The notes beneath the pieces were generated by a model. The model worked only from the letters and a program-made list of their open reading frames with translations, was not told the DNA's origin and made no database searches. Below are positions 18,278 through 25,582 of a stretch of DNA of 64,000 bases, one piece after another (within the stretch, counting starts at the first letter, position 1; the number at the start of each line of letters is the position of its first letter). Source of the stretch: JAHEYF01 sp045805185 (GTDB lineage: Bacteria > Bacteroidota > Bacteroidia > B-17B0 > Aurantibacillaceae); assembly GCA_045805185.1 (NCBI GenBank), contig JBJMLS010000300.1, forward strand, positions 1 through 64,000. Direction: 5' to 3'. A program made the position numbers and the translations under genes.

Positions 18278-19315
18278 ATGAAGTTTTACCTCCTCACATT
18301 TTGTTCAGCTTTCTTTTTTTCGGCCACAGCGCAGAGAACAAACCTGTATACCTCTAAAAACTTCTTCAACCTATACGATGAATTTGAATATAAAAGAGAC
18401 CTCCTTCGCTTCCTGGATATAAAGAAAGGGGATGTCATTGCAGATGTGGGTGCAGGAGAAGGACATAATGATGCGGCATTGTCATTGTTATACGACAGTG
18501 TTACGTTTTACATCGAAGACATCAATCCAAAAGTCCTGAATCAGAAAAAACTAAATAAACAGGTAAAAAAATACACTAAAAAGAAAGTTTCCCTTCAGAC
18601 CAACACTTTCAGATTCGTAATAGGAACCTATACTTCCACAAATCTGCCGGACGGGTTCTTTGATAAAATACTGATGATCGCTTCCTTTCATGAATTTACT
18701 CAAATGGACGAGATGATCGCCGATCTCGCAAAAAAATTAAAACCAAGAGGGAAAATATACATACTGGAGGCATTTTCTCTTCCTGAAAAGACAATTTATT
18801 GTGAAGATCATCACAAAGGTTACCGCATTGAAGAAGCCGTCGAAATCATGAAGAAACAAGGCTTTTACCTTACAAAAATGAAGAGTCCGGAAAGCAATAT
18901 TGTGGATTATACCAATTGCCTTTCCTTCGAAAAAGCAGGAAACGCTTCCAACAGTTTTTACACGGATAAAACGGCGACGGATGTGCTCCTGCAGGAAACT
19001 TTTAGGCTTAACGAACAGGCATTTGCTTCAGATTCTACACAAGTGAGAAAACTCACGGATTCACTCATCGGGAAACTAACTGCATTAACACACATATACA
19101 TTGCCTTTGAATGCTGGCTGAAGAATATTGGCTTGAAATACATGAAGAAAAAAGAGTATGAGGCGGCAATAAATATATTCAAAGTGAATATTCAGCTTTT
19201 TCCTGGATCGCATTACAACTATTACCAGCTGGGAAAGGCCTATAAAGCAACTAAGCAAAGCGAACTCGCCAGGTTATATTTTGGCAAGGCAAAGGCGCTT
19301 GATTCGGTTCAATAA
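18278..19315 (+). CDS. Predicted exported class I methyltransferase with TPR tail
   Basis: The 345-residue protein begins with a signal peptide (MKFYLLTFCSAFFFSATAQ). Residues about 40-165 form a Rossmann methyltransferase domain with motif I VIADVGAGEGHN, an acidic residue after strand 2 (FYIEDIN) and the motif IV-like FDKILMIASFHEF. The C-terminal 100 residues contain TPR-like helices ending in YYQLGKAYKATKQSELARLY. An exported SAM-dependent enzyme would be unusual, since SAM is not expected outside the cytoplasm. It may act before export, be retained as a membrane protein, or no longer be catalytic. Similar signal-bearing methyltransferases are common in Bacteroidota genomes without assigned function. 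Confidence 0.8.
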   Translation: MKFYLLTFCSAFFFSATAQRTNLYTSKNFFNLYDEFEYKRDLLRFLDIKKGDVIADVGAGEGHNDAALSLLYDSVTFYIEDINPKVLNQKKLNKQVKKYTKKKVSLQTNTFRFVIGTYTSTNLPDGFFDKILMIASFHEFTQMDEMIADLAKKLKPRGKIYILEAFSLPEKTIYCEDHHKGYRIEEAVEIMKKQGFYLTKMKSPESNIVDYTNCLSFEKAGNASNSFYTDKTATDVLLQETFRLNEQAFASDSTQVRKLTDSLIGKLTALTHIYIAFECWLKNIGLKYMKKKEYEAAINIFKVNIQLFPGSHYNYYQLGKAYKATKQSELARLYFGKAKALDSVQ

Positions 19316-19388
19316 GACAAAAAGGTATAATCCCCGGTCATTTTTCACTTCATTGTTTTTTGTAAATTTCGATCCAATATAAATCGAA

Positions 19389-20039
19389 ATGAAGATCCTG
19401 CAAACAGAAATGCTGAGTAATGATCTTGCAGGGACAAGGAAGTTTTACCACGACAGTCTTGGATTAAAGATCAAAAACGAAAGCGAAAATGTGCTGTCTT
19501 TTGAGGTTGGTTCCTCAACGCTTGCTTTTAAAAAAACAGGGGCCGCCGCTGTTTACCATTTTGCTTTTACTGTTCCGCGAAACAAAACCGAAGAAGCGCT
19601 GAAATGGATCTCTGCGAAGACGCAGCCTATTCCGGTTAATGAAAAGAGCATCGCTGAGTTTGATAACTGGAACGCCCGCTCCATTTACTTTTACGATAAC
19701 AACCGGAATATCCTGGAATTCATTGCGCGCATGGATCTCGACAATTCATCTGACACGGATTTCAGTTCTGCCTCCATTCTTTCCTTAAGCGAGGCTGCAG
19801 TAGTGACAGATGATGTAATTTCACTTGCAGACCGGCTCAAAGCGAAATATGGCATCCCGCTGTTCGACAAGCAGCCTTTGAAAGAGAACTTTGCCGCCTG
19901 TGGGAACGATGAAGGATTAATTATACTTTCCCAACCCGGCCGTCATTGGTACCCGACTGAACAACCGGCGCATAAACATTACAGTAAAATCCTGGTTTCG
20001 CAGTCGGGAAAACAACACGAAATAATATTCAACCCTTAA
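19389..20039 (+). CDS. VOC-family protein
   Basis: This 216-residue glyoxalase-fold protein has an N-terminal VOC module (KILQTEMLSNDLAGTRKFYH, SIYFYDNNRNILEFIAR) at residues 1-115. A shorter, more diverged second half follows (SEAAVVTDDVISLADRLKAK, LIILSQPGRHWYP). The Glu in ILEFIA fits a metal ligand, but the other ligands are not obvious. It is the first gene of a compact plus-strand run with phzF-like (10-base gap) and thioesterase (9-base gap) genes, suggesting a small operon for metabolite detoxification or modification. The substrate is unknown. Confidence 0.82.
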   Translation: MKILQTEMLSNDLAGTRKFYHDSLGLKIKNESENVLSFEVGSSTLAFKKTGAAAVYHFAFTVPRNKTEEALKWISAKTQPIPVNEKSIAEFDNWNARSIYFYDNNRNILEFIARMDLDNSSDTDFSSASILSLSEAAVVTDDVISLADRLKAKYGIPLFDKQPLKENFAACGNDEGLIILSQPGRHWYPTEQPAHKHYSKILVSQSGKQHEIIFNP

Positions 20040-20049
20040 CAATTAACAA

Positions 20050-20835
20050 ATGAAACTCCGGATGTACCAGGTAGATGCTTTTACGGAAAAGCTTTTTGGC
20101 GGAAATCCTGCCGCGGTTGTTCCGCTTACAACCTGGCTGAGCGACGAGCTGTTGCAAAACATTGCTATGGAGAATAACCTGGCAGAAACCGCATTCTATG
20201 TAAAAAAAGAGAACATCTTTCACATCCGCTGGTTTACACCGATAGTGGAAGTTGACCTGTGCGGACATGCAACGCTTGCCACTGCGCACGTTCTTTTCAA
20301 TCATGAAAATCATACAGGAAAAGAAATCCTGTTCGATTCGAGAAGCGGAGAGTTAAAAGTAAGCCGGAATGAGGGCTTACTCACACTTGACTTTCCTGAA
20401 GATATTTTTCATGAAGTGGAGCTCAGCGATGAGCTTTGCTCCGGATTTAATTTCCGGCCAGTAAAAGCATTCAAAGGTAAAACGGATTATATGCTCGTGT
20501 TTGAAAATGAAACACAGATCAGAAACATCCGGCCCGATTATTCCGCCATTTCAAAAATGGGTGGGCGGGGAGTTATTGCAACTGCTAAAGGCGATACCGT
20601 TGATTTCGTTTCACGTTTTTTTGCACCCCAGTCGGGGATAAATGAAGATCCCGTTACCGGCTCGGCGCATACCACCTTAACTCCCTATTGGGCGGAGTTC
20701 ATAGACAAAACAGAACTGACCGCAACACAGCTTTCTCCGCGGCAGGGACAACTGGTATGCAAGCTTTCAGGAGACAGGATCCTGATCAGCGGTAAGGCAC
20801 GAACTTTTTTGAAAGGGGAAATAGAAATTGATTAA
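20050..20835 (+). CDS. PhzF-family isomerase/epimerase-like protein
   Basis: This 261-residue protein has the diaminopimelate epimerase-like two-lobed fold of the PhzF family. Visible motifs are the N-terminal YQVDAFTEKLFGGNPAAVV, the catalytic Glu in MENNLAETAFY, the FTPIVEVDLCGHATLATAHV block and the C-terminal SGINEDPVTGSAHTTLTPYW. PhzF itself isomerises a phenazine precursor, but most stand-alone homologues in bacteria act on unknown substrates, and no phenazine genes are present here. It is likely coexpressed with the flanking VOC and thioesterase genes. Confidence 0.93.
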   Translation: MKLRMYQVDAFTEKLFGGNPAAVVPLTTWLSDELLQNIAMENNLAETAFYVKKENIFHIRWFTPIVEVDLCGHATLATAHVLFNHENHTGKEILFDSRSGELKVSRNEGLLTLDFPEDIFHEVELSDELCSGFNFRPVKAFKGKTDYMLVFENETQIRNIRPDYSAISKMGGRGVIATAKGDTVDFVSRFFAPQSGINEDPVTGSAHTTLTPYWAEFIDKTELTATQLSPRQGQLVCKLSGDRILISGKARTFLKGEIEID

Positions 20836-20844
20836 CTTGGTGAA

Positions 20845-21276
20845 ATGAACAGTGAGCCAGAGCTATTTCCTGTAACGCTCCACCTTCGCATCGACTGGAG
20901 TGAAATGGATGTTTTCGGGCACGTGAACAATGTAATGATCTTAAAATACATCCAGGCTTCCCGCGTAAATTACTGGGAACATATTGGACTTACAAAATAC
21001 ATGAATCTTCACAAGACAGGCCCCATGCTGGCCTCAACCAATTGTGTTTTTAAAAAGCCCCTGCATTATCCGGGAAACATAAGTCTTCATTCACGCATGG
21101 AATTCATTAAAAACACAAGTTTTGGCATTCAGCACCGCTTGCTCGATGACAGAGGAGATCTGGCAGCGGAAGCTAATGACGTAATGGTGATGTTTGACTT
21201 TACAAAAAACGAAAAAGCAAATTTTCCCATTGAGCTGAGGCGTGCAGCAGAGGACCTGGAGAAACGAAAGTTTTAG
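20845..21276 (+). CDS. Acyl-CoA thioesterase (4HBT hotdog family)
   Basis: This 143-residue protein has the hotdog fold of the 4-hydroxybenzoyl-CoA thioesterase family. The key segment is RIDWSEMDVFGHVNNVMILKYIQASRVNYW, with the Asp of the MDxFGHVNN motif as the probable catalytic residue. It would hydrolyse an acyl-CoA in the cytoplasm. It lies nine bases after the PhzF-like gene and is probably the last full gene of this operon. Confidence 0.9.
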   Translation: MNSEPELFPVTLHLRIDWSEMDVFGHVNNVMILKYIQASRVNYWEHIGLTKYMNLHKTGPMLASTNCVFKKPLHYPGNISLHSRMEFIKNTSFGIQHRLLDDRGDLAAEANDVMVMFDFTKNEKANFPIELRRAAEDLEKRKF

Positions 21277-21295
21277 GAAAAATCTTATCCCTGCT

Positions 21296-21424
21296 ATGAA
21301 AAAAATGTTTCTCTTCTTTATCCTGTCTCCGGCTTCTTCTTTCGCCCAACAAAGAGCTGAATATGAGGATACGCACGGAACAGTCATTCATTACCTGGAG
21401 GAAAACAAGCCGCGGGATGAGTGA
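21296..21424 (+). CDS. Tiny secreted ORF, possibly a truncated gene
   Basis: A 42-residue frame starts with a convincing signal peptide (MKKMFLFFILSPASSFAQ) and then gives only about 24 mature residues (QRAEYEDTHGTVIHYLEENK) before a TGA. It starts 20 bases after the thioesterase gene. The convergent hicB gene ends eight bases after its stop. A mature region this short suggests either a small secreted peptide or the 5' stump of a longer gene cut when the hicAB-ssb segment arrived. No continuation is seen. Confidence 0.45.
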   Translation: MKKMFLFFILSPASSFAQQRAEYEDTHGTVIHYLEENKPRDE

Positions 21425-21431
21425 TCCTGAT

Positions 21432-21884
21432 TCATTTTTTAATCTGCTTTGCTTTTTTCAAAGGTTTTCGACTCTTTTCCTTTTTTTTCGACCAGCTCTT
21501 CAGATTCCTTGATCCATACCCAACCTGTTCTTCCGCTACAAACTTTCCATCCATGTTAACCGCAAGCGAAATAGCATAATGTACGAAATCGTTCATTGTG
21601 ATCCGGCTTTTTAATGCGAGTAATGCCGCTTGCTTATGTAGTTCCGGATTAATTCTCACATTAAAAATACCTTTATATACCTTTTCCGGTTCTTTCCCTA
21701 ACTTATTGCAGGTTTCCAGATAGTCGTCTACCGCCTCTTTGAATCCACGGTAAAGTTGTTTAATACTGTCTCCCTCGTAAGTGACAAGATCATTTATACC
21801 TGCTACTTTTCCGTGCAGTACCTGATCAGCGGCATTAAATTCTACTGTGCCGGTGTATCCTTTATAGGTTAAAACATCATTCAT
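21432..21884 (-). CDS. hicB: HicB-family antitoxin
   Basis: The 150-residue protein matches the HicB type that pairs with GSR-type HicA toxins. Its N-terminal partial RNase-H-like fold reads YKGYTGTVEFNAADQVLHGK then INDLVTYEGDSIKQL and AVDDYLETC. A ribbon-helix-helix-like C-terminus (FNVRINPELHKQAALLALKS, MNDFVHYAISLAV) should bind operator DNA. It neutralises the toxin and autorepresses the operon. A basic Lys-rich tail of about 25 residues extends past the usual end. It overlaps the toxin gene by four bases (ATGA type), the normal arrangement with toxin first. Confidence 0.93.
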   Translation of the reverse strand: MNDVLTYKGYTGTVEFNAADQVLHGKVAGINDLVTYEGDSIKQLYRGFKEAVDDYLETCNKLGKEPEKVYKGIFNVRINPELHKQAALLALKSRITMNDFVHYAISLAVNMDGKFVAEEQVGYGSRNLKSWSKKKEKSRKPLKKAKQIKK

Positions 21885-22135
21885 ATCTTTCCCTGTTTAA
21901 TTAATTTCTCCGCAATATCATTTATCTGATACATTTTCAGTAACGAAGAAGGATGCGGCTTGTGTAACATAATAATGTCGTCCTCTTGATTGACGAATCT
22001 TCTTCTTGAACCACCGGTTTTACCAGTTTTCATTTCAGTGTATCCGAGTTTTCTTAATAGTTTGACCAGTTCAGTCCATGTAAAGTCTCTGGGGTTTGAT
22101 TTTAAGCGCTCGTTTAGCTTTTCAAGTTGACTCAC
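21881..22135 (-). CDS. hicA: HicA-family mRNA interferase toxin
   Basis: The 84-residue protein is a small dsRBD-fold HicA toxin that cleaves mRNA when not bound by HicB. The diagnostic segments are TWTELVKLLRKLGY, the TGGSRRRFVN turn and MLHKPHPSSLLKMYQINDIA. In this subtype GSR replaces the GSH of classical HicA, and the HxPHP motif supplies histidines. It overlaps hicB by four bases. A perfect inverted repeat that covers the -7 promoter box lies 17 bases upstream, so autoregulation by HicB is likely. Confidence 0.93.
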   Translation of the reverse strand: MSQLEKLNERLKSNPRDFTWTELVKLLRKLGYTEMKTGKTGGSRRRFVNQEDDIIMLHKPHPSSLLKMYQINDIAEKLIKQGKI

Positions 22136-22151
22136 TTATATAAACGTATTA

Positions 22152-22179
22152 CAAATGTAACTATTTTGTAGTTACATTT
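22152..22179 (-). promoter_or_regulatory. Probable hicAB operator overlapping the -7 box
   Basis: AAATGTAACTA (22153-22163) and TAGTTACATTT (22169-22179) are perfect 11-base inverted arms around TTTTG. Read on the minus strand, the proximal arm contains TACATTTG (22152-22159), an exact Bacteroidota -7 box 16 bases before the hicA ATG. Binding of a HicB dimer would cover the promoter. Confidence 0.8.
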
Positions 22180-22192
22180 CATATTAAACAAA

Positions 22193-22222
22193 TAAAAAGC
22201 GACCTGTAAAATTACAGGTCGC
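22193..22222 (-). terminator. Rho-independent terminator after the ssb genes
   Basis: GCGACCTGTAA (22199-22209) and TTACAGGTCGC (22212-22222) form a perfect 11-base stem. On the minus strand the hairpin is followed by a TTTTT run. It ends the ssb transcript and separates it from hicAB. Confidence 0.93.
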
Positions 22223-22245
22223 CTGGTTTTAGCTCAGTGTTTCTT

Positions 22246-22587
22246 TTAAGCAGCCCTGCTACCGAGCAACAGCAGGTCATGGGCATGAATCTCTGTACTG
22301 TAACGTTTGATCCCTTCTTTATCGGTCCAGTTCCGGTTAACAAGCTTTCCTTCAACGCACACTTCTGAACCTTTCTTGAGGATCTTTTCGGTGACACCGG
22401 CCAGTCCGCCCCAGATCACTACATTGTGCCAGGTGGTCTCTGTTACCTTTTCGCCTTGTTTGTTCTTGTAGGTTTCGTTCGTTGCCACAGAAATACGGGC
22501 AAATTTCTTGTTGTTCTCGAAAATTTTGATCTCAGGGTCATTTCCTAAATTCCCGATCAGTGTTACTTTGTTGCGCATTGAATTCAT
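22246..22587 (-). CDS. ssb: Short single-stranded DNA-binding protein, paralogue 1
   Basis: This 113-residue protein is an OB-fold SSB core: NKVTLIGNLGNDPEIK, ETTWHNVVIWG, KGSEVCVEGKL and IKRYSTEIHAHDLLLLG. It binds single-stranded DNA. It stops right after the OB fold and lacks the acidic linker-and-tip (DDxxPF type) that recruits repair and replication partners. It is the distal member of three tandem copies sharing roughly two thirds of residues by eye. It is the most diverged near residues 55-70. The hairpin TCTTC...GAAGA lies 23 bases upstream of its start. Confidence 0.92.
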   Translation of the reverse strand: MNSMRNKVTLIGNLGNDPEIKIFENNKKFARISVATNETYKNKQGEKVTETTWHNVVIWGGLAGVTEKILKKGSEVCVEGKLVNRNWTDKEGIKRYSTEIHAHDLLLLGSRAA

Positions 22588-22685
22588 TATTTCTTTGGTT
22601 TTAATTTGGTCTTCATTTTAACGAAGATCCCTTTCTGTTTTATTAATTATTTTTTTTTTCGTAAGTCCGAAGCTTTAGCACAGGA

Positions 22686-23030
22686 TCAGGCCGCAAGCTT
22701 GGATCCAAGGAGCTGAACCCCATGCACCAGTATCTCCGTTGAGTAGCGCTTGATCCCTTCCTTGTCTGTCCAGCTTTTGTTGACAAGCTTTCCTTCCAGG
22801 CATACTTCGGATCCTTTCTTCAGGAACTTTTCCACCAGCTGGGCCAGTGGCCCCCAGGCAACTACATTGTGCCAGGTGGTTTCGGTTATTTTCTCACCCT
22901 GCTTGTTCTTGTAGGTTTCGTTGGTGGCCACAGAAAGGCGGGCCACACGTTTGTTATTGTCCAGCACTTTTACTTCAGGATTGTTTCCTAAATTTCCGAT
23001 CAGCGTTACTTTATTGCGTATTGAGTTCAT
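22686..23030 (-). CDS. ssb: Short single-stranded DNA-binding protein, paralogue 2
   Basis: This 114-residue OB-fold protein is the middle copy of the tandem set, with NKVTLIGNLGNNPEVK, ETTWHNVVAWGPLAQ and IKRYSTEILVHGVQLLG. It again lacks an acidic C-terminal tip, ending GSKLAA. Short tail-less SSBs are common as accessory paralogues in Bacteroidota and on mobile elements, and they usually differ in role from the essential replication SSB. A C/G-rich hairpin (23051-23067) sits about 20 bases upstream of its ATG. The gap to paralogue 1 is 98 bases and shows no terminator with a T-tract on this strand. Confidence 0.92.
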   Translation of the reverse strand: MNSIRNKVTLIGNLGNNPEVKVLDNNKRVARLSVATNETYKNKQGEKITETTWHNVVAWGPLAQLVEKFLKKGSEVCLEGKLVNKSWTDKEGIKRYSTEILVHGVQLLGSKLAA

Positions 23031-23050
23031 AGTTTTTATTTTTTATTCCC

Positions 23051-23067
23051 TCCCGCCATAAGCGGGA
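23051..23067 (-). other. Hairpin upstream of ssb paralogue 2
   Basis: TCCCGC and GCGGGA pair around CATAA, 20 bases before the start codon. A similar CCCGC/GCGGG hairpin sits at the same place before paralogue 3. Confidence 0.5.
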
Positions 23068-23106
23068 AGAGGTGATTTATATATATTGTTTAATTGTTAT
23101 TTTTAA

Positions 23107-23451
23107 TTAAGCGGCAGACTGGTGACTGAGCAGCACGATATCGTTCACCTGGATCTCCGTACTGTAACGGGTAATCCCGTCCTTGTCCAGCCAGCTCTTA
23201 TTCACCAGCTTTCCTTCAACGCACACTTCCGTGCCTTTTTTAAGGAATTTTTCGCTCACCTCTGCCAGGCGGCCCCAGGCAACTACCGTGTGCCAGGTGG
23301 TTTCGGTTATTTTCTCTCCCTGCTTGTTCTTGTAAGTTTCGTTAGTGGCAAGTGAGATCCGCGCTACTTTTTTGTTGTTGTCCAATGTTTTGATCTCAGG
23401 ATTGTTTCCCAAATTCCCGATCAGCGTTACTTTGTTTTTAATTGCGTACAT
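23107..23451 (-). CDS. ssb: Short single-stranded DNA-binding protein, paralogue 3
   Basis: This 114-residue OB-fold protein is the promoter-proximal copy: KNKVTLIGNLGNNPEIKTLD, ETTWHTVVAWGRLAE, GITRYSTEIQVNDIVLL. The frame is open upstream to 23565, but the alignment with its two paralogues (MNSIRNKV, MNSMRNKV) places the start at MYAIKNKV, position 23451. The upstream codons include a hairpin and have no resemblance to the family. It lacks an acidic tail. It probably heads a three-gene transcript ended by the terminator at 22193-22222. Confidence 0.92.
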   Translation of the reverse strand: MYAIKNKVTLIGNLGNNPEIKTLDNNKKVARISLATNETYKNKQGEKITETTWHTVVAWGRLAEVSEKFLKKGTEVCVEGKLVNKSWLDKDGITRYSTEIQVNDIVLLSHQSAA

Positions 23452-23467
23452 TTTACTTAGTTTTAAT

Positions 23468-23488
23468 GTCCCGCTTTTGAGGCGGGAC
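23468..23488 (-). other. Hairpin upstream of ssb paralogue 3
   Basis: GTCCCGC pairs with GCGGGAC around TTTTGAG. It lies 16 bases before the start codon at 23451 and could influence translation or bind a protein. Confidence 0.5.
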
Positions 23489-23926
23489 GGGTTTCTACAT
23501 CTTAATTTTTCGTTTCTCTTTAGGACCGTTTTACCTGTGCAGATCTTTTTATTTTTACCGTGCATTTGTGCTAACGGCCTTGTTTTTTTGATCTGATCAT
23601 TTCTCCCGATCCTGTCAAGCTGATTTTGGCGCCTATCAAATTTTGACGATGCAAAGTAACCACCGCTTCCAAAAATTATTCGGTTATTAATCGTTTATAT
23701 ACGGATAAAATCGTTTGTAAGCGTTTGTTGTCGGTTAATTCTTTAGGGGTAGGAAGTCACGAATCGCTCTATGAACGAGGAAAGCAGACCCATTCAAGGC
23801 CTCCTGAAATGGGCGGGAATAAAATTTTGAGGAATTCTAAAAAATAAGTAAATTTTTAATTCTGGTCAGGAAAACCGAGCCAGTCCGATTAAGAAAATTT
23901 ACAAAAAATGTAAGCTGGAAAAGCAA
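23489..23926. other. Non-coding region upstream of ssb with phased CGTTT repeats
   Basis: No convincing gene is seen. TCGTTT at 23691 and 23711 and GCGTTT at 23721 are spaced 20 and 10 bases apart, on the same helical face, and CGGTTA flanks them on both sides. On the minus strand TTACTTTG at 23652-23659 is a one-mismatch -7 box and may drive the ssb genes, about 200 bases upstream of the first start. Confidence 0.4.
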
Positions 23927-24103
23927 TTAAGACCCGAAAATAAACTGGAATCCCAACAATATGCTTACAACAACCTGAACACAGGACATGATCAAATCGC
24001 GGCTGGAACTGAAATTTACTTTTCTCTTGTACCAAAGGAAAATAGCTCCCGAGATTCCGGCTGCGATGCAAAGTATTCCGAATAGGATAAAGGGTGTTGA
24101 CAT
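23927..24103 (-). CDS. 58-aa two-helix membrane protein
   Basis: A complete frame starts at the ATG complementary to 24101-24103 and encodes MSTPFILFGILCIAAGISGA, a loop with WYKRKVNFSSSRD, and a second helix CVQVVVSILLGFQFIFGS. The two hydrophobic helices are separated by a basic loop, typical of a small inner-membrane protein. A perfect minus-strand -7 box TATCTTTG (24135-24142) lies 31 bases upstream of the start, which supports real expression. No family is recognised. It lies between the ssb promoter region and the divergent amidohydrolase gene. Confidence 0.65.
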   Translation of the reverse strand: MSTPFILFGILCIAAGISGAIFLWYKRKVNFSSSRDLIMSCVQVVVSILLGFQFIFGS

Positions 24104-24134
24104 TTGGATCTGGTAAAGTTTAGTCTTCGTATTT

Positions 24135-24142
24135 CAAAGATA
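24135..24142 (-). promoter_or_regulatory. Bacteroidota -7 promoter box (TATCTTTG) for the 58-aa protein
   Basis: The minus strand reads TATCTTTG exactly, 31 bases from the ATG of the small membrane protein gene. Confidence 0.6.
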
Positions 24143-24225
24143 CATTTTTAAAGAAGGATTGAAAATCATTTCCGCAATCCCCGGGGCAAAAATTGACCTA
24201 TCTTCGTCTTTCAAAAAAACCCTTC

Positions 24226-25509
24226 ATGCTTCGAACTTTATTCTTCCTGAGCGCCTGTCTTTTTCTACCGCTTTTCTCCTTCGCACAGCAACTGGTGATC
24301 ACCAATGTGAATGTGATCCCCGTAGGAGGCGGACCAATGACCCTGGCTAATCAGACAGTGTTTATTAAAGACGGGAAAATCTCGGAGATCACCCCTTTTC
24401 AGGAAGAACACATGAAACTAAAAGCGCGGCTGATCGATGGAACCGGTAAATATCTTATTCCAGGGCTCGCTGATATGCATGTTCACCTTCCTGACGATAA
24501 ATCTCCGCTTCTCCTGAAAAAGGTTTTTACTCTTAACCTCGCCGCGGGTGTTACAACGCTTCGCAGCATGCGTGGGGAACAGCGACATCCCGGACTCCGG
24601 GACAGCATCCGCAAAAAACTGATCCTTGCTCCCGACCTTTACATTTCCAACCCGCTTCCTTCAGACTCCGCTGTAACAGCTGCTGAATTAAAAGCCTTTG
24701 TCGCGAAAAGTAAAAAAGAAGGATGGGACTTTGTAAAATACCTCAGCGGCCTTTCCCCTGCCCTGTTCGACTCTGCCGTGAAATACTGCGGAGAGCAGCA
24801 GCTGAAACTGGCGGGACATGTTTACAACGGCGATCTTCAAACGGCGTTGAAAGCGAAACAGGCTTCAGTAGAACATTACCAGCCCATCCTGAAAGAATTC
24901 CGTAAGGACTCCACACAATTTGAAAAAGTGATCGCGCAACTAAAAGAGAACAGCGTGTTTGTCTGTCCTACGCTCTCTTTCTATTACATTTTCGGTTTTC
25001 AATTTTCTCCCGAACAATTGAAGCGGCGGAATGGGATGAGTTACCTTGATAAAACAGTGCAGGAAACCTGGATGAAAACTTATATGGATTATTACAACAG
25101 CTTTGATACTCCTGAGAAAAAAACAGAACTGCAAAAAGGAATAGGTCGCTCCACAAAGAACCTGGAAGATTTCGGGAAATTACTGAAACGGATGAACGAT
25201 AAAAAAGTACAGCTTTTGCTCAGCGCCGACGACGGCGAATTCAATGTTCCGGGCTTTTCCTTGGCGGAAGAAATGAAGCTGTATAAAAAAGCGGGATTGA
25301 GCAATTACGAGATCCTGAAAATTGCCACGTACAACGCGGCCTGCTTTTTTGGAGCGCAAAAGGAATGGGGAAGCATTGGACGCGGAAAAAAGGCCAACCT
25401 CGTTTTACTGGATAAAGATCCGCTGAAGGATATTGAAAATATTACAGCGGTGAAAGGGGTGATCCTTGGTGGAGATTACTATTCCCAACAGGAGCTGCTC
25501 GCCAAATGA
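24226..25509 (+). CDS. Exported amidohydrolase (imidazolonepropionase-like)
   Basis: The protein has a signal peptide (MLRTLFFLSACLFLPLFSFA) and an amidohydrolase TIM barrel. Metal-site motifs are GLADMHVHL (HxH after strand 1), LAGHVYNG, EHYQPIL and the Asp-containing LLLSADDGEFN. The C-terminus GKKANLVLLDKDPLKDIENI is the typical beta-sandwich return. It would hydrolyse a cyclic amide, dipeptide or related substrate in the periplasm. The frame is open from a TTG at 24193, but the ATG at 24226 gives the signal peptide at the very N-terminus and follows a near -7 box (TATCTTCG, 24199-24206). Confidence 0.9.
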   Translation: MLRTLFFLSACLFLPLFSFAQQLVITNVNVIPVGGGPMTLANQTVFIKDGKISEITPFQEEHMKLKARLIDGTGKYLIPGLADMHVHLPDDKSPLLLKKVFTLNLAAGVTTLRSMRGEQRHPGLRDSIRKKLILAPDLYISNPLPSDSAVTAAELKAFVAKSKKEGWDFVKYLSGLSPALFDSAVKYCGEQQLKLAGHVYNGDLQTALKAKQASVEHYQPILKEFRKDSTQFEKVIAQLKENSVFVCPTLSFYYIFGFQFSPEQLKRRNGMSYLDKTVQETWMKTYMDYYNSFDTPEKKTELQKGIGRSTKNLEDFGKLLKRMNDKKVQLLLSADDGEFNVPGFSLAEEMKLYKKAGLSNYEILKIATYNAACFFGAQKEWGSIGRGKKANLVLLDKDPLKDIENITAVKGVILGGDYYSQQELLAK

Positions 25510-25570
25510 CAAGCCTTGCATTGCGACCACGGAATTTTTCAGTCTTCATAAGAAGAAAGGGGATTATTCT

Positions 25571-25578
25571 TAATTTTG
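25571..25578 (+). promoter_or_regulatory. Bacteroidota -7 promoter box (TAATTTTG)
   Basis: The box is an exact match ending four bases before the ATG at 25583, again implying little or no 5' leader. Confidence 0.6.
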
Positions 25579-25582
25579 CAGT

